Below are positions 6,996 to 14,215 of a DNA stretch of 20,429 nucleotides, one piece after another; within the stretch, counting starts at the first letter, position 1, and every line of letters begins with the position of its first letter. The notes beneath the pieces were generated by a model, which worked only from the letters and a program-made list of their open reading frames with translations, was not told where the DNA came from and made no database searches. The position numbers and the translations under genes were made by a program. Origin of the DNA: a virus. The stretch spans positions 1-20,429 of IMG/VR virus record IMGVR_UViG_3300034018_001553. The stretch is one strand, 5' to 3'.

Positions 6996-7169
6996 TTAAA
7001 AAATTAATAAATGCGTTCCATTGTCGATTACATTAAAAACCTCATATTGGTTTTCTTTTGCATAAAGAAAATCTCTGCTTTCTTTGTTTGTCATTTCGTC
7101 TGAACCAATAACAGTGTATTTGTTTGTTTCAAATAAAATTCTTCTGATTTCTCTGACTGTTGTTTTCAT
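6996..7169 (-). CDS. Hypothetical protein, 57 aa (first gene of the operon)
   Basis: The ORF encodes MKTTVREIRRILFETNKY, then VIGSDEMTNKESRDFLYA, and ends FNVIDNGTHLLIF. The pattern 'DEMTNKESRDFLY...FNVIDNGTHLLI' looks like a small conserved phage protein, but I cannot name a family or function. TTTTAAACACATG lies at the start, and the promoter at 7202 is about 33 bases upstream. The protein is probably soluble. Confidence 0.65.
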   Translation of the reverse strand: MKTTVREIRRILFETNKYTVIGSDEMTNKESRDFLYAKENQYEVFNVIDNGTHLLIF

Positions 7170-7201
7170 GTGTTTAAAATTTCAGTGTTATAATTATAGG
7201 G

Positions 7202-7268
7202 CAAATATACAAATGTTATTTTAATAAATTATAATGTTATAAAAAAATTTAAGAAAGTTTTAACATTT
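7202..7268 (-). promoter_or_regulatory. Promoter with shared 40-bp upstream element (copy 1)
   Basis: TATATTTG (7209-7202) lies in the recurrent 13-mer TTTGTATATTTGC. No TTTG -33 element is present. Instead TTATAATGTTATAA (7229-7242) covers the place where it would be, followed eight bases on by AAGAAAGTTTTAACATTT (7251-7268). The same block occurs at 15026-15065 with 35 of 40 positions identical. Confidence 0.65.
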
Positions 7269-7270
7269 GG

Positions 7271-7411
7271 TTATATCTGCAAACATTTATAAGTCCATTC
7301 AGGTTTTTTATTAAGTTTTAACCATTCACCAAAAGACATCGTTTTTTCAATTTTTTGGTCGGTTACCTTATGCCATGCAATAACCTTAACTAATGTTTCT
7401 TTGGATAGCAT
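7271..7411 (-). CDS. Hypothetical protein, 46 aa
   Basis: The ORF encodes MLSKETLVKVIAWHKVTDQK and ends KKPEWTYKCLQI. Its start lies inside the end of the VRR-NUC gene (26-base overlap) and its stop lies just before the 7202 promoter element, so it would be the last gene of the primase operon. No family is recognised. Support comes from filling the space between nuclease and promoter with a continuous frame. Confidence 0.5.
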   Translation of the reverse strand: MLSKETLVKVIAWHKVTDQKIEKTMSFGEWLKLNKKPEWTYKCLQI

Positions 7412-7715
7412 CTTGAAAGTCTTTTAAATTTCTAATTAACCAATATTCATAACCAAGTGCCTCAACTCTTTTTTGAAAGTCTTTTTGTGCTTCTGATTGC
7501 GTGCCTTTATCGGTTTTGTTTTCTACAAAAAAAACTTTATCTTTAATGACCACAATACAATCTGAGGCACCTTTTTCAATAACTGCGCTTTTATCTTTAT
7601 AAGTATATTCATTTGGGACCGGAATAATAATTCCAAGTCCTTTTCTTTGATATTCGTTTCTAAACCATGCAATTATATTAATCTGTAAAGTGTGTTCTTT
7701 AAAATGGCGAGTCAT
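7386..7715 (-). CDS. VRR-NUC domain nuclease
   Basis: With start ATG 7715 the protein has 109 residues and consists of one VRR-NUC fold, a PD-(D/E)XK-type nuclease found in phages as a stand-alone Holliday-junction or flap-type enzyme. The core is GASDCIVVIKDKVFFVENKTDKGTQSEAQ: Asp52 and the Glu65-x-Lys67 pair are the expected metal and catalytic residues, followed by the conserved Gln-rich helix (Q73, Q77). The domain ends with GYEYWLIRNLKDFQDAI, the typical 'Y-x-x-[VI]-R' strand and helix. A longer frame reaches 7817 but overlaps the primase-helicase end by over 100 bases; the start at 7715 overlaps by 17 bases and is preferred. Phages often place VRR-NUC next to a VirE/D5-type primase-helicase, as here. 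Confidence 0.85.
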   Translation of the reverse strand: MTRHFKEHTLQINIIAWFRNEYQRKGLGIIIPVPNEYTYKDKSAVIEKGASDCIVVIKDKVFFVENKTDKGTQSEAQKDFQKRVEALGYEYWLIRNLKDFQDAIQRNIS

Positions 7716-10053
7716 CTTCAAATATTGTTTGTTTGTTTGTTTTGTAAAAAATCCATCTAACTGAATGGCTTCTGCCTTGCTCAGTTTCAATTTTGTAAAA
7801 TTTACCAAAAGTTTCAAGCCATAAAGTAAATTTCTTTTGTGTTAACCATTTTTTAAAATCGGGATAGTCATTTGTGAATTTTACAAAATACTCAGATTTA
7901 TCTAATCTTTGGCCTTTTGGTAAATTTTCATCATCCTGGCTCCATTCGTAAAACTCAAAAGATGTTTCTTTTATAAATTTACGAACTTCTAAATTATTAA
8001 AATTGTGAGATACTAAACCTTTTTCTAAATAATATTGAATGCAATTAATCATAAAATTATCAAACATTAACCATTCATTATTATCCCAATCACTAAAAAG
8101 CATATGACCAAATTCATCAAGCGGTGTATGTTTGTAGCTAAAATAATCTGACATTTCAACTTCAAATTTTCTACGTTCATGCGAACCACCAACGCCACCA
8201 AGTGTATAATTTGTAGTTATTAATATTTTCGGTGATTTTTCAACCGGAATAGTTATTGCATCCTGCCCTTTATATTCAAGTGTAATACCTTCAGTTATTA
8301 AACTAAAAAGACTTTCAAAATTAAAATTTTTCTTAACGTCATCAAATACTAAAACTTGCGTATCTGTTGAAACGGTTTGATATGGAAATGATTTTGTAAA
8401 TTCAAATGTTTTACCATCAATCCGGTCAACTTTTTTCATATGCTTTAATGCATTCCAAAATAAACCCTTACCACTTCCACCATTAGGATTTTCTGAAACG
8501 GTGCAATCATTAAAAATAACTGCTTTGTTATCTGCTGAGGTTTTAAATGAATGCATTAAATATCCTATTACTGTTTTAAATGAATTGTATTTTTGAACAT
8601 CTTTACCGGAAATTAACCAAAGAAATGTTCTAAACTCGGCTTTGTGGTGGTCCATTGTTTTAAAATCACGGTCAATTATTTGCCTTTTCCAAATATATCC
8701 ATCGACATCTAAATATTCAATTTTTTCAAAAGTATCTTTAGTTATTTTAACAACGCAATTTCTGTAATATAAAAAACATTCGTCTTTGTTGTCTTCTTTT
8801 ATTTTTACGTCTGTTGTTGAAAGCATAGATAAAAAATCAGATTTAAAATAACTTGTATTTGATGCCATAAAGTCATACGGACCATAACCAATATTTGAAC
8901 GGTCCAAAATATTATTTAAAACATAATCTTTTATTCTTTTCTCATTTGTTTCTTCAAGTAAATTTTGTTCTTTTTTAATAAATGTAAATGTATTTGAATT
9001 TTTTGAAGGATAGTATTTAAAAAAATTATTTTGTTCTAACCAAAACTTAAATTTATGAATTGACAATTGTATTTTGCCTTTATCATTATAATACCAAAAT
9101 TCATCAATATCAATATTTTCTCTAATTTTAGATATATCAACTTCTTTAAATTCCTTTTCAATATCTTTTTTATTTTTTCCTGATCGTATTAATTTTTCAA
9201 TCTTTTCTTTTTTAGATACGTCTTCAAAAGATTTACAAGCACTTTGTTTTTTGTATGCTGAATTTACAATGCCTTCAATTTCTTTTTCTGTAAAATCTGT
9301 ATTAATAAATTTTTTACATTCATGCAACGCGTCTGTTTTATCAACTTCAAAATCATTAAAAGCACAAGCTAATTTAAAAAGATTATTATTTCTACTACCT
9401 TTGTTTGCACCATATTTTTTTTGCCACCATGTCAAAAGATTTTGAATAATTTGATTTGAAGACGTTAATTTTACAATTGGCTCAAAAACTCCTATATCCT
9501 CAATTTCGGGTTCCTCTAATTCAATCCAAATATCTGAATTTTCATTTATGTAAATATCTGGGTCGTAACTTTCAAAACAAAATCTTGAAACATCTGAGCC
9601 ACTTTCATCCCAATATTTTGAGTCAAAGTGTTTTTCAAGTGTTTTAAAATATCCTTTGTGATTTTCTTTTAATCCTGGCACTTTTACTAATACCTTTACA
9701 CCTTTTCCACTTGGTGAAATCCATGCTGAAAAAATAAAGTTATCGTCACAAATAGAATTTTTAAAGTCAATAGCATTTTGTTTATTTTCAAACTTATCAA
9801 AATCTAAAATAATTAAACCTGAATGTTGCAATAAACCATTAATTGACCTATTTTGAAATTTACCATTAAAACACACTCCCGGTAAATTGCTTTTATTTTT
9901 TTGATAGTCATCATCTGACATTTCTCTAAGTTGTTCAACAAGTGTTTTTGATTTACCTGTTTTAATTCTATCGAGTGCATAAAACACATTTTTGTGAAAA
10001 GGAGTGTTTGGGTCCTTTACCGATTTAAAAATTGAAATAATTGCTGTTGTCAT
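7699..10053 (-). CDS. Replicative primase-helicase (VirE_N-like, PriCT, SF3 helicase)
   Basis: The 784-residue protein probably opens and primes the phage origin. The N-terminal 170 residues resemble the BT4734/VirE_N primase-like domain (LQHSGLIILDFDKF; SAWISPSGKGVKVLVKV; ESGSDVSRFCFESYDPDIY). A primase C-terminal type region follows (GSRNNNLFKLACAFNDFE...KEIEGIVNSAYKK). The SF3/D5-like ATPase has Walker A GGSGKG (525-530), Walker B VLVFDD (567-572) and sensor ILITTN (610-615). It ends FEDDSPF, like an SSB tail. ATG 10053 was chosen because TTTAAAC precedes it; the longer frame to 10092 would start with GTG and read through the terminator. Its leader carries a terminator and the iteron region lies just upstream. 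The VRR-NUC gene overlaps the 3' end. Confidence 0.88.
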   Translation of the reverse strand: MTTAIISIFKSVKDPNTPFHKNVFYALDRIKTGKSKTLVEQLREMSDDDYQKNKSNLPGVCFNGKFQNRSINGLLQHSGLIILDFDKFENKQNAIDFKNSICDDNFIFSAWISPSGKGVKVLVKVPGLKENHKGYFKTLEKHFDSKYWDESGSDVSRFCFESYDPDIYINENSDIWIELEEPEIEDIGVFEPIVKLTSSNQIIQNLLTWWQKKYGANKGSRNNNLFKLACAFNDFEVDKTDALHECKKFINTDFTEKEIEGIVNSAYKKQSACKSFEDVSKKEKIEKLIRSGKNKKDIEKEFKEVDISKIRENIDIDEFWYYNDKGKIQLSIHKFKFWLEQNNFFKYYPSKNSNTFTFIKKEQNLLEETNEKRIKDYVLNNILDRSNIGYGPYDFMASNTSYFKSDFLSMLSTTDVKIKEDNKDECFLYYRNCVVKITKDTFEKIEYLDVDGYIWKRQIIDRDFKTMDHHKAEFRTFLWLISGKDVQKYNSFKTVIGYLMHSFKTSADNKAVIFNDCTVSENPNGGSGKGLFWNALKHMKKVDRIDGKTFEFTKSFPYQTVSTDTQVLVFDDVKKNFNFESLFSLITEGITLEYKGQDAITIPVEKSPKILITTNYTLGGVGGSHERRKFEVEMSDYFSYKHTPLDEFGHMLFSDWDNNEWLMFDNFMINCIQYYLEKGLVSHNFNNLEVRKFIKETSFEFYEWSQDDENLPKGQRLDKSEYFVKFTNDYPDFKKWLTQKKFTLWLETFGKFYKIETEQGRSHSVRWIFYKTNKQTIFEDDSPF

Positions 10054-10059
10054 AAGTTT

Positions 10060-10116
10060 AAAAAAAAATATTCCAAAAAATCCACTGCTCACTACTTCAG
10101 TTTCATTTTTGGAATA
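10060..10116 (-). terminator. Terminator-like hairpin in the primase leader
   Basis: On the minus strand TATTCCAAAAA (10116-10106) pairs with TTTTTGGAATA (10079-10069), with an inner CAGT/ACTG helix inside the 26-base loop, and nine T follow (10068-10060). The first gene downstream starts at 10053. The loop contains GTAGTGAG, complementary to the expected RNA 5' end (10146-10139). A 4-codon ORF MKLK (10106-10092) starts at the end of the first arm. Confidence 0.65.
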
Positions 10117-10150
10117 CTATAATATTTTCCTTTTGATTGTAGTGAGTATG

Positions 10151-10158
10151 CAAATATA
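10151..10158 (-). promoter_or_regulatory. Possible -7 element of the primase operon
   Basis: TATATTTG followed by C matches the -7 box seen elsewhere, but no TTTG lies at the expected -33 position. Expected transcription start is near 10146. Confidence 0.45.
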
Positions 10159-10177
10159 AAACTTTATTTTTAATATA

Positions 10178-10564
10178 AGCGTGTTTTATCTGTTTTTTTT
10201 TATTTTTGATGTGACACGCTTAAAGTACTAATAAAATAAAGGGTTTTAATTGTTTTGCGTCGTATCGGCTACATTTTTTACCTTAAATGAAAATAAAAAA
10301 AACGTTTTTATCAAAAATGCTTTTTTTTACATATAAGTACTGAGTAGTTTTTTTTTCGATGTGACACGCTAAAAATAGCTTAATATGTTGTTTTTTAATA
10401 GTTTAATGTTTTTTTGATGTAACACGCTTTAAGTTTTGTTTTGATTTTTTCAAGTAAATATTCGTATGTACGCGGTTGACCATGTTCTAATTTGTTTACA
10501 AAACCATAGTTTTTTTTCAAATATTCCATAATTTTAAATTCTAACATCCCCGATGTGACGCGTT
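10178..10564 (+). repeat. Iterated GATGTGACACGCT repeats: candidate origin or operator array
   Basis: The 13-mer GATGTGACACGCT occurs exactly at 10208-10220 and 10358-10370, with one change at 10416-10428 (GATGTAACACGCT) and as GATGTGACGCGTT at 10552-10564, all in the same orientation. A degenerate inverted copy (10 of 13) is at 10178-10190. The stretch 10130-10394 has no gene, is very AT-rich and includes the palindrome AAAAACGTTTTT (10298-10309). It lies between the DEAH helicase and the primase-helicase, where a phage origin is often found. The last two copies lie inside the helicase 3' coding end. Confidence 0.6.
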
Positions 10565-12044
10565 TTTGATAAATTTCTTCTTCTACATTATTTAATTTCC
10601 AAAGGTCAATATACTTATCAATTAAAATTTTATAGTAATCGTTTTTATTGTTTGTGGTCCTTTTAACAAACTCAGCTATTTTTCTACCGTTTGGAATAGG
10701 TACAACTGAAACTCTTTTTGTCATTTTATCTACCTTTTCAACTTCCGGGTCTTTTGAACCATGCGGGTTTAAAATTTTATTCAAATGATTTATGTTTGAA
10801 TGACCACAATCCGGGCATGGCTCCCCTTCGCATCCAATAAAATTATATTCGCATTTTTCACATTGTACCAAAACTTCTTTTTTTCTTTTTTTAGGTTTTA
10901 AACCTTTAAAAAAAATATGTAACCAATTTATATCGTCACTCCATTGACCTAAGCGTGCGACATTGCCCCCTAAATCAATTACAATAAAATTATCTTTAAA
11001 TATTAAATCACTTGGTCGCGCACCTCTTCCAATTATTTGAAGCCAAAGACTTAAAGACGTTGTTGGTCTGTTAACAATTATACATTCCACTTCTTTAACA
11101 TCAAACCCGGTTGTAAACGTTCCGGTGCTAACTAAAATAGCACCATTTGTATTTCTAAACCATTTTACTATATCCTGGCGTTCGGTGTTTTCATTATTAA
11201 CACTATCATATGACTTTATAGGATAATCTTTAAAAGTTTCAACTAAAGATAAATTTTGTTTTGTTGATGCGGTGAAAATCATTGTTTTTTTTCCAAGTGC
11301 TTTATCTATGTATTCATCTAAAACATTTTGGTCATGCTTAACACTTTCTTTTGCAATATCATTTTCATCAAAATCATCATTTTCACCCGCTTCTAAATTT
11401 GAATAAAAATCGTAACAATAAACAAGTTCATCAATTAAACTACCTTCATCAATTAATTCTTTTATAGGCACGCCTACAATTATATTTTCATATGTTTCTG
11501 ACATTGTTACTGGCTTTGACCATTTTGCCATATGGTCCCCAAAACAACAAATTTCTCTTATTTGGCTTTGCTTATTACATACGTCACATTCAAAATAAGA
11601 TATTCTTTTATTTATAATTGGCGTTGCAGTAAATCCTACTCTTTTTGCATTTTTAAAAAAATCAAAAGTTTTAACATGAATTTGCTCATGTGCTTCGTCA
11701 ACAATTAATAAATCAATATCAATATTTATTTTTCTGGCGTAAATAGTTTGGGTCATTCCTACAAAAACATTTTGATTAAAATCAGGTTTTGATTTTGCAG
11801 TTATTTGTTGGTTTAATATTCCAAATTTAGCAAGCGTTAATGATGTTTGCTCAACAAGTTCTTGCCGGTGTACTGAAACTAAAACTTTTTTATGTTGATT
11901 TAAAGATAGCCATTTTTGTATAAATGCGCACATTATTACGGTTTTACCGCTTCCTGTTGCTGATTGTATTAATACAGAATTTATACAAGTTAATTCTTTA
12001 AAAATATTTTCAATTATTTCTTTTTGGTATGGTCTTAATGTCAT
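10395..12044 (-). CDS. SF2 DEAH-box helicase with zinc-binding motifs
   Basis: The 549-residue protein is an ATP-dependent DNA helicase of the UvrB/RecG-like 'type III restriction' group that many phages use in recombination-dependent replication. Motifs seen: I ATGSGKT (29-35), Ia SVHRQELVEQ, II DEAH (116-119), III FTATP (138-142), V TTGFDVKEVECII and VI QIIGRGARPS. A small Cys cluster (C153-x2-C156...C166, C167) is inserted after motif III. The C-terminal third carries CEKC...CPDC, a zinc ribbon (about 405-430), then a helical tail. It stands alone between a terminator-promoter (12058-12117) and the iteron region. CTCACTAC lies just before its ATG and recurs in the primase leader. Two repeat copies fall in its 3' end. 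Confidence 0.9.
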   Translation of the reverse strand: MTLRPYQKEIIENIFKELTCINSVLIQSATGSGKTVIMCAFIQKWLSLNQHKKVLVSVHRQELVEQTSLTLAKFGILNQQITAKSKPDFNQNVFVGMTQTIYARKINIDIDLLIVDEAHEQIHVKTFDFFKNAKRVGFTATPIINKRISYFECDVCNKQSQIREICCFGDHMAKWSKPVTMSETYENIIVGVPIKELIDEGSLIDELVYCYDFYSNLEAGENDDFDENDIAKESVKHDQNVLDEYIDKALGKKTMIFTASTKQNLSLVETFKDYPIKSYDSVNNENTERQDIVKWFRNTNGAILVSTGTFTTGFDVKEVECIIVNRPTTSLSLWLQIIGRGARPSDLIFKDNFIVIDLGGNVARLGQWSDDINWLHIFFKGLKPKKRKKEVLVQCEKCEYNFIGCEGEPCPDCGHSNINHLNKILNPHGSKDPEVEKVDKMTKRVSVVPIPNGRKIAEFVKRTTNNKNDYYKILIDKYIDLWKLNNVEEEIYQKRVTSGMLEFKIMEYLKKNYGFVNKLEHGQPRTYEYLLEKIKTKLKACYIKKTLNY

Positions 12045-12057
12045 TGTAGTGAGGTTT

Positions 12058-12085
12058 AAAAAAAGCCCTATTAATTTAGGGCTTT
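12058..12085 (-). terminator. Intrinsic terminator of the recombination operon
   Basis: The minus strand has a perfect 9-bp stem AAAGCCCTA / TAGGGCTTT with loop AATTAA, then seven T. It lies between the SSB-like gene and the helicase ATG. The promoter at 12087 would start RNA inside the first arm, so it should stop only the upstream transcript. Confidence 0.85.
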
Positions 12086-12086
12086 A

Positions 12087-12117
12087 CAAATATACAAAAC
12101 TTTTTTAAAACGGCAAA
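12087..12117 (-). promoter_or_regulatory. Promoter of the DEAH helicase gene
   Basis: TTTG (12117-12114), a 19-base spacer and TATATTTG (12094-12087) match the Bacteroidota consensus well. The -33 element overlaps the last codons of the SSB-like gene. Confidence 0.75.
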
Positions 12118-12437
12118 TCATCTGAAAGATTTTCTTTTACCTCAACCGCTTGGTAAACTGGTATATCATTTAACCAAATTGTTGAAAAGCCCTCACCAAT
12201 ATAAATGGTCGGTGCTTTTGCATCTCGTTCTTCCTTTGTTTGAACTACACAAGCGAAATGCGTTTTATCAATTCTCATGTTGTCCTTTGTAAAAATTGTT
12301 TTTGGCTCTTTTACTGCTACAAGTTCAAATTTGACTTCTTGCAGTTCTACGTCTTGACCTTCTTTATTTTTGTAGGTTCTTTTTGTTACAAGGTTGCGCA
12401 ATTTTTGCGCGTCTAGTGTTACTTGGATTTTACTCAT
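12105..12437 (-). CDS. SSB-like single-stranded DNA-binding protein
   Basis: The 110-residue protein is compact, strand-rich and ends NLSDDLPF, the acidic tip with terminal Pro-Phe through which SSB proteins recruit replication partners. The body (IQVTLDAQKL...LQEVKFELVAV...FACVVQTKEE...TIYIGEGFSTIW) fits an OB-fold but is unlike Escherichia coli SSB in sequence, so the call rests on the tail, the size and the place in the recombination operon with an annealing protein and an exonuclease. It may bind DNA as an oligomer at forks. It starts 2 bases from the exonuclease stop. An unrelated OB-fold protein with a coincidental tail is the main alternative. Confidence 0.65.
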   Translation of the reverse strand: MSKIQVTLDAQKLRNLVTKRTYKNKEGQDVELQEVKFELVAVKEPKTIFTKDNMRIDKTHFACVVQTKEERDAKAPTIYIGEGFSTIWLNDIPVYQAVEVKENLSDDLPF

Positions 12438-12438
12438 A

Positions 12439-13026
12439 TTATAATTGTTTTAAAAAGTTACGACATTCAATTACTTTATTTTGCAGTGTTTCAATTATTT
12501 CAGCATCAAAATCAAAAGAAAACGTTTTAATTCGCGTTTTGTCATCAATTTTGTACTCATGCCCTATTTGTTTGTTATCTAAAAGCACATATGTTAAAAC
12601 TGCTTTTCTGCATCCTGTTAAAGCCATGTATGTTTGCAGTTGGTAAAAATAATCGCTATTTGGTATTTCCTTTTCAAAATAAGGAAAAGTAAACGCGCTC
12701 CAACTGCATTTAATATCATACACCGTATCTCCAACAATTAAATCAGGCGTTCCAATAAAGAAATCATTTTCAAAAGTTTGCTCATTTTTCAAAACAAAAG
12801 GCATATCTAAAACTTGAATAGCGAAGTCAATTGCTTTATCTTCGTCTTGCAGTCCGCGCTCGGTGTACTTGCTTTTAATTTCGTTTCTTACACCAAATAT
12901 GCGTTCTGTTGCCCATTCTTTTAAATAACTTTTTGTTGTTTCTGAAAGTGTTTCAGATTTCGCGCGTGGGTTTGTCATCAACTTACCGCTCGCGCTGGCT
13001 CGACATTTAAAGTTTTGATAATTCAT
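12439..13026 (-). CDS. YqaJ-type recombination exonuclease (PD-(D/E)XK)
   Basis: The 195-residue protein resembles YqaJ/lambda-exonuclease-family enzymes that resect double-stranded ends for strand annealing. The N-terminus carries RASASGKLMTNPRA, a typical 'R-x-S-x-x-G-K-[IL]-x-x' start. An early acidic helix has YTERGLQDEDKA (Glu57). The core FIGTPDLIVGDTVYDIKCSW gives Asp95 and the D-x-K triad (Asp104, Lys106; Asp where many relatives have Glu), and YFYQLQTYM (Gln129, Gln131) is the trailing helix. It overlaps the Rad52-like gene by 20 bases, the usual exonuclease-annealase pairing, and the SSB-like gene follows. Confidence 0.85.
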   Translation of the reverse strand: MNYQNFKCRASASGKLMTNPRAKSETLSETTKSYLKEWATERIFGVRNEIKSKYTERGLQDEDKAIDFAIQVLDMPFVLKNEQTFENDFFIGTPDLIVGDTVYDIKCSWSAFTFPYFEKEIPNSDYFYQLQTYMALTGCRKAVLTYVLLDNKQIGHEYKIDDKTRIKTFSFDFDAEIIETLQNKVIECRNFLKQL

Positions 13027-13633
13027 TTTCTGCGCTTTCAGTTAGATTGTACTTTGTTTTAACTTGGTCTAAAGTTGCTGTTTTGTCTTTTATGGCTTGC
13101 ACTACTTTTGCCCAATTAGGGTGGTCTTGGTCTAATGGTATTAAAGTCAAATCTAATGAATAAGAAATTAAATCTTTTCTATTTAAGTCTGATCCAAACA
13201 ATTTGCCAAAATGGTCGCAAGCGTCTTTTATAGCTATGCTTTTTGCATTTGGAAAAGCCATAGACAATGCACCATTGTTAATATTTGCCAAATCTGCGGG
13301 ACTTGTACCCTTTGCCGTTTGCAATTGGCTCGCACCTATGCCGTCATGAAATTGCCATTCACCGCTAATTGGGTGCAAATAATGCACTCTAACAGTTACC
13401 CAAACCCCATTAAAAGATTGGCCTTGTCCAGTAATTTCAATTTTGTATTGTTTAAAAATTGTCTTTAAAAGGTGTTCAATCCTTTCAATAGGCAGATATT
13501 TATAACCTCTAATAAAAGGGTGTTCTTTTACCCATTCAGGTTTTGGTAGTTGGTTTATGAGCGTTAAAAACGCATCATTTTTTTGAACAACTTGTAAATC
13601 TTGATACAAGTCTTTAATACTTGGTAAACTCAT
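13007..13633 (-). CDS. Rad52-like single-strand annealing protein
   Basis: The 208-residue protein looks like a phage Rad52/Sak-type annealing protein. The core includes GYKYLPIERIEHLLKTIF, the strands VWVTVRVHYLHPISGEW, the glycine-rich HDGIGASQLQ and the helix NAKSIAIKDACDHFGKLFGS, which corresponds to the conserved 'AxTDAxKRAxxxxG' helix of Rad52. Such rings pair complementary single strands made by the exonuclease. It is the first gene of a three-gene recombination operon with the YqaJ-type exonuclease and the SSB-like protein. Its ATG is preceded by TTTAAACAC and a promoter at 13660. The family call is by pattern; RecT or Erf types fit less well. Confidence 0.78.
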   Translation of the reverse strand: MSLPSIKDLYQDLQVVQKNDAFLTLINQLPKPEWVKEHPFIRGYKYLPIERIEHLLKTIFKQYKIEITGQGQSFNGVWVTVRVHYLHPISGEWQFHDGIGASQLQTAKGTSPADLANINNGALSMAFPNAKSIAIKDACDHFGKLFGSDLNRKDLISYSLDLTLIPLDQDHPNWAKVVQAIKDKTATLDQVKTKYNLTESAENELSKL

Positions 13634-13659
13634 TTTATTTTGTGTTTAAAATTAATACT

Positions 13660-13672
13660 GCAAATATACAAA
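13660..13672 (-). promoter_or_regulatory. Possible promoter of the recombination operon
   Basis: TTTGTATATTTGC is identical to the boxes at 898 and 7201. There is no TTTG at -33; a TTATAGTTTTATAA lies at 13673-13686, overlapping the end of the XRE gene. Confidence 0.5.
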
Positions 13673-13680
13673 TTATAGTT

Positions 13681-13884
13681 TTATAATTTAATATATTTAT
13701 CAATTATTTTTAGATATTTTTCATACGTTCCCTCAAATGGTACTTGACGAACTGTTAAATGGTTGCTTAATGTTTGCGGATTTATACCACAAATTTCTGC
13801 AAGTTTCTGTTGTGTCATTCCTTTGCGGACCAGTGCCACTTTTACCTCTTCAGCCATTAATTCGGCTTTTTCTACTTTGCCCAT
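13681..13884 (-). CDS. XRE/Cro-C1-type helix-turn-helix regulator
   Basis: The 67-residue protein has one HTH_3-like domain. VKVALVRKGMTQQKLAEICG is helix 1 to the start of the turn, and INPQTLSNHLTVRQVPFEGT includes the recognition helix, followed by a helical end (YLKIIDKYIKL). This size fits a Cro-like regulator. It is the last gene of the small-gene operon starting at 14974, overlaps its predecessor by 13 bases and ends directly in front of the recombination operon promoter, which it might control. The N-terminal MGKVEKAELMAEE is a charged lead-in. Confidence 0.8.
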   Translation of the reverse strand: MGKVEKAELMAEEVKVALVRKGMTQQKLAEICGINPQTLSNHLTVRQVPFEGTYEKYLKIIDKYIKL

Positions 13885-14057
13885 TGTTTTCTTATTTTTT
13901 CGCCCAAGTCATAGTTGTTTGGGTTTTGGTTAATAAAATCTTTGTGCATTTCGGCAATAAATTTGCCTAAAATTTCACGCTCTGAAAAACTCATTTTCTC
14001 AAAAGGCTTTTCGTTAACGTGCCATTTAGCGTTGATTAATTCAATAGTTAGTTTCAT
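13872..14057 (-). CDS. Hypothetical protein, 61 aa
   Basis: The protein starts MKLTIELINAKWHVNEKPF and continues FSEREILGKFIAEMHKDFIN, ending EKIRKQWAK. It is probably a strand plus helices; I recognise no family. It overlaps the 34-aa membrane ORF upstream by ATGA and the XRE gene downstream by 13 bases, so it is well embedded in the operon. Confidence 0.65.
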   Translation of the reverse strand: MKLTIELINAKWHVNEKPFEKMSFSEREILGKFIAEMHKDFINQNPNNYDLGEKIRKQWAK

Positions 14058-14158
14058 GTTAAATTGGTTTTAAAAATTTTGTTTACTTTTTTGTCTTGCT
14101 TGCGAAAAAATCGCAAAGATTTTATTATGAAAATCAGGATTAATATTGATAGTATCAT
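14054..14158 (-). CDS. Possible 34-aa membrane peptide
   Basis: The ORF encodes MILSILILIFIIKSLRFFRK and ends KVNKIFKTNLT: one hydrophobic helix and a strongly basic tail. Its TGA overlaps the next ATG as ATGA, which is the main argument that it is real. No family can be assigned. Confidence 0.5.
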   Translation of the reverse strand: MILSILILIFIIKSLRFFRKQDKKVNKIFKTNLT

Positions 14159-14215
14159 GGTTAAAATTGTTAAAGGTTCGTAAAGCTAAAATCTAATGCA
14201 GTTGTTAAGTAATAA

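Noticed and set aside
7716-7817. N-terminal extension of the VRR-NUC protein
   Set aside because: It overlaps the primase-helicase 3' end by over 100 bases and adds nothing resembling the nuclease family; ATG 7715 gives a normal domain and a short overlap.
10054-10092. N-terminal extension of the primase-helicase
   Set aside because: It would start with GTG, encode a Phe run read from the terminator T-tract and lie inside the hairpin; ATG 10053 has the usual TTTAAAC.
10208-10564. CRISPR array
   Set aside because: The repeats are 13 bases at irregular spacing (150, 58, 136) without uniform spacers, which fits iterons or operators, not CRISPR.
13673-13686. Third copy of the TTATAA-N2-TTATAA operator before the recombination operon
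   Set aside because: TTATAGTTTTATAA resembles it but lies 12 instead of 25-27 bases from the box and lacks the AAGAAARTTTTAACATTT part; it may be only AT-rich chance.
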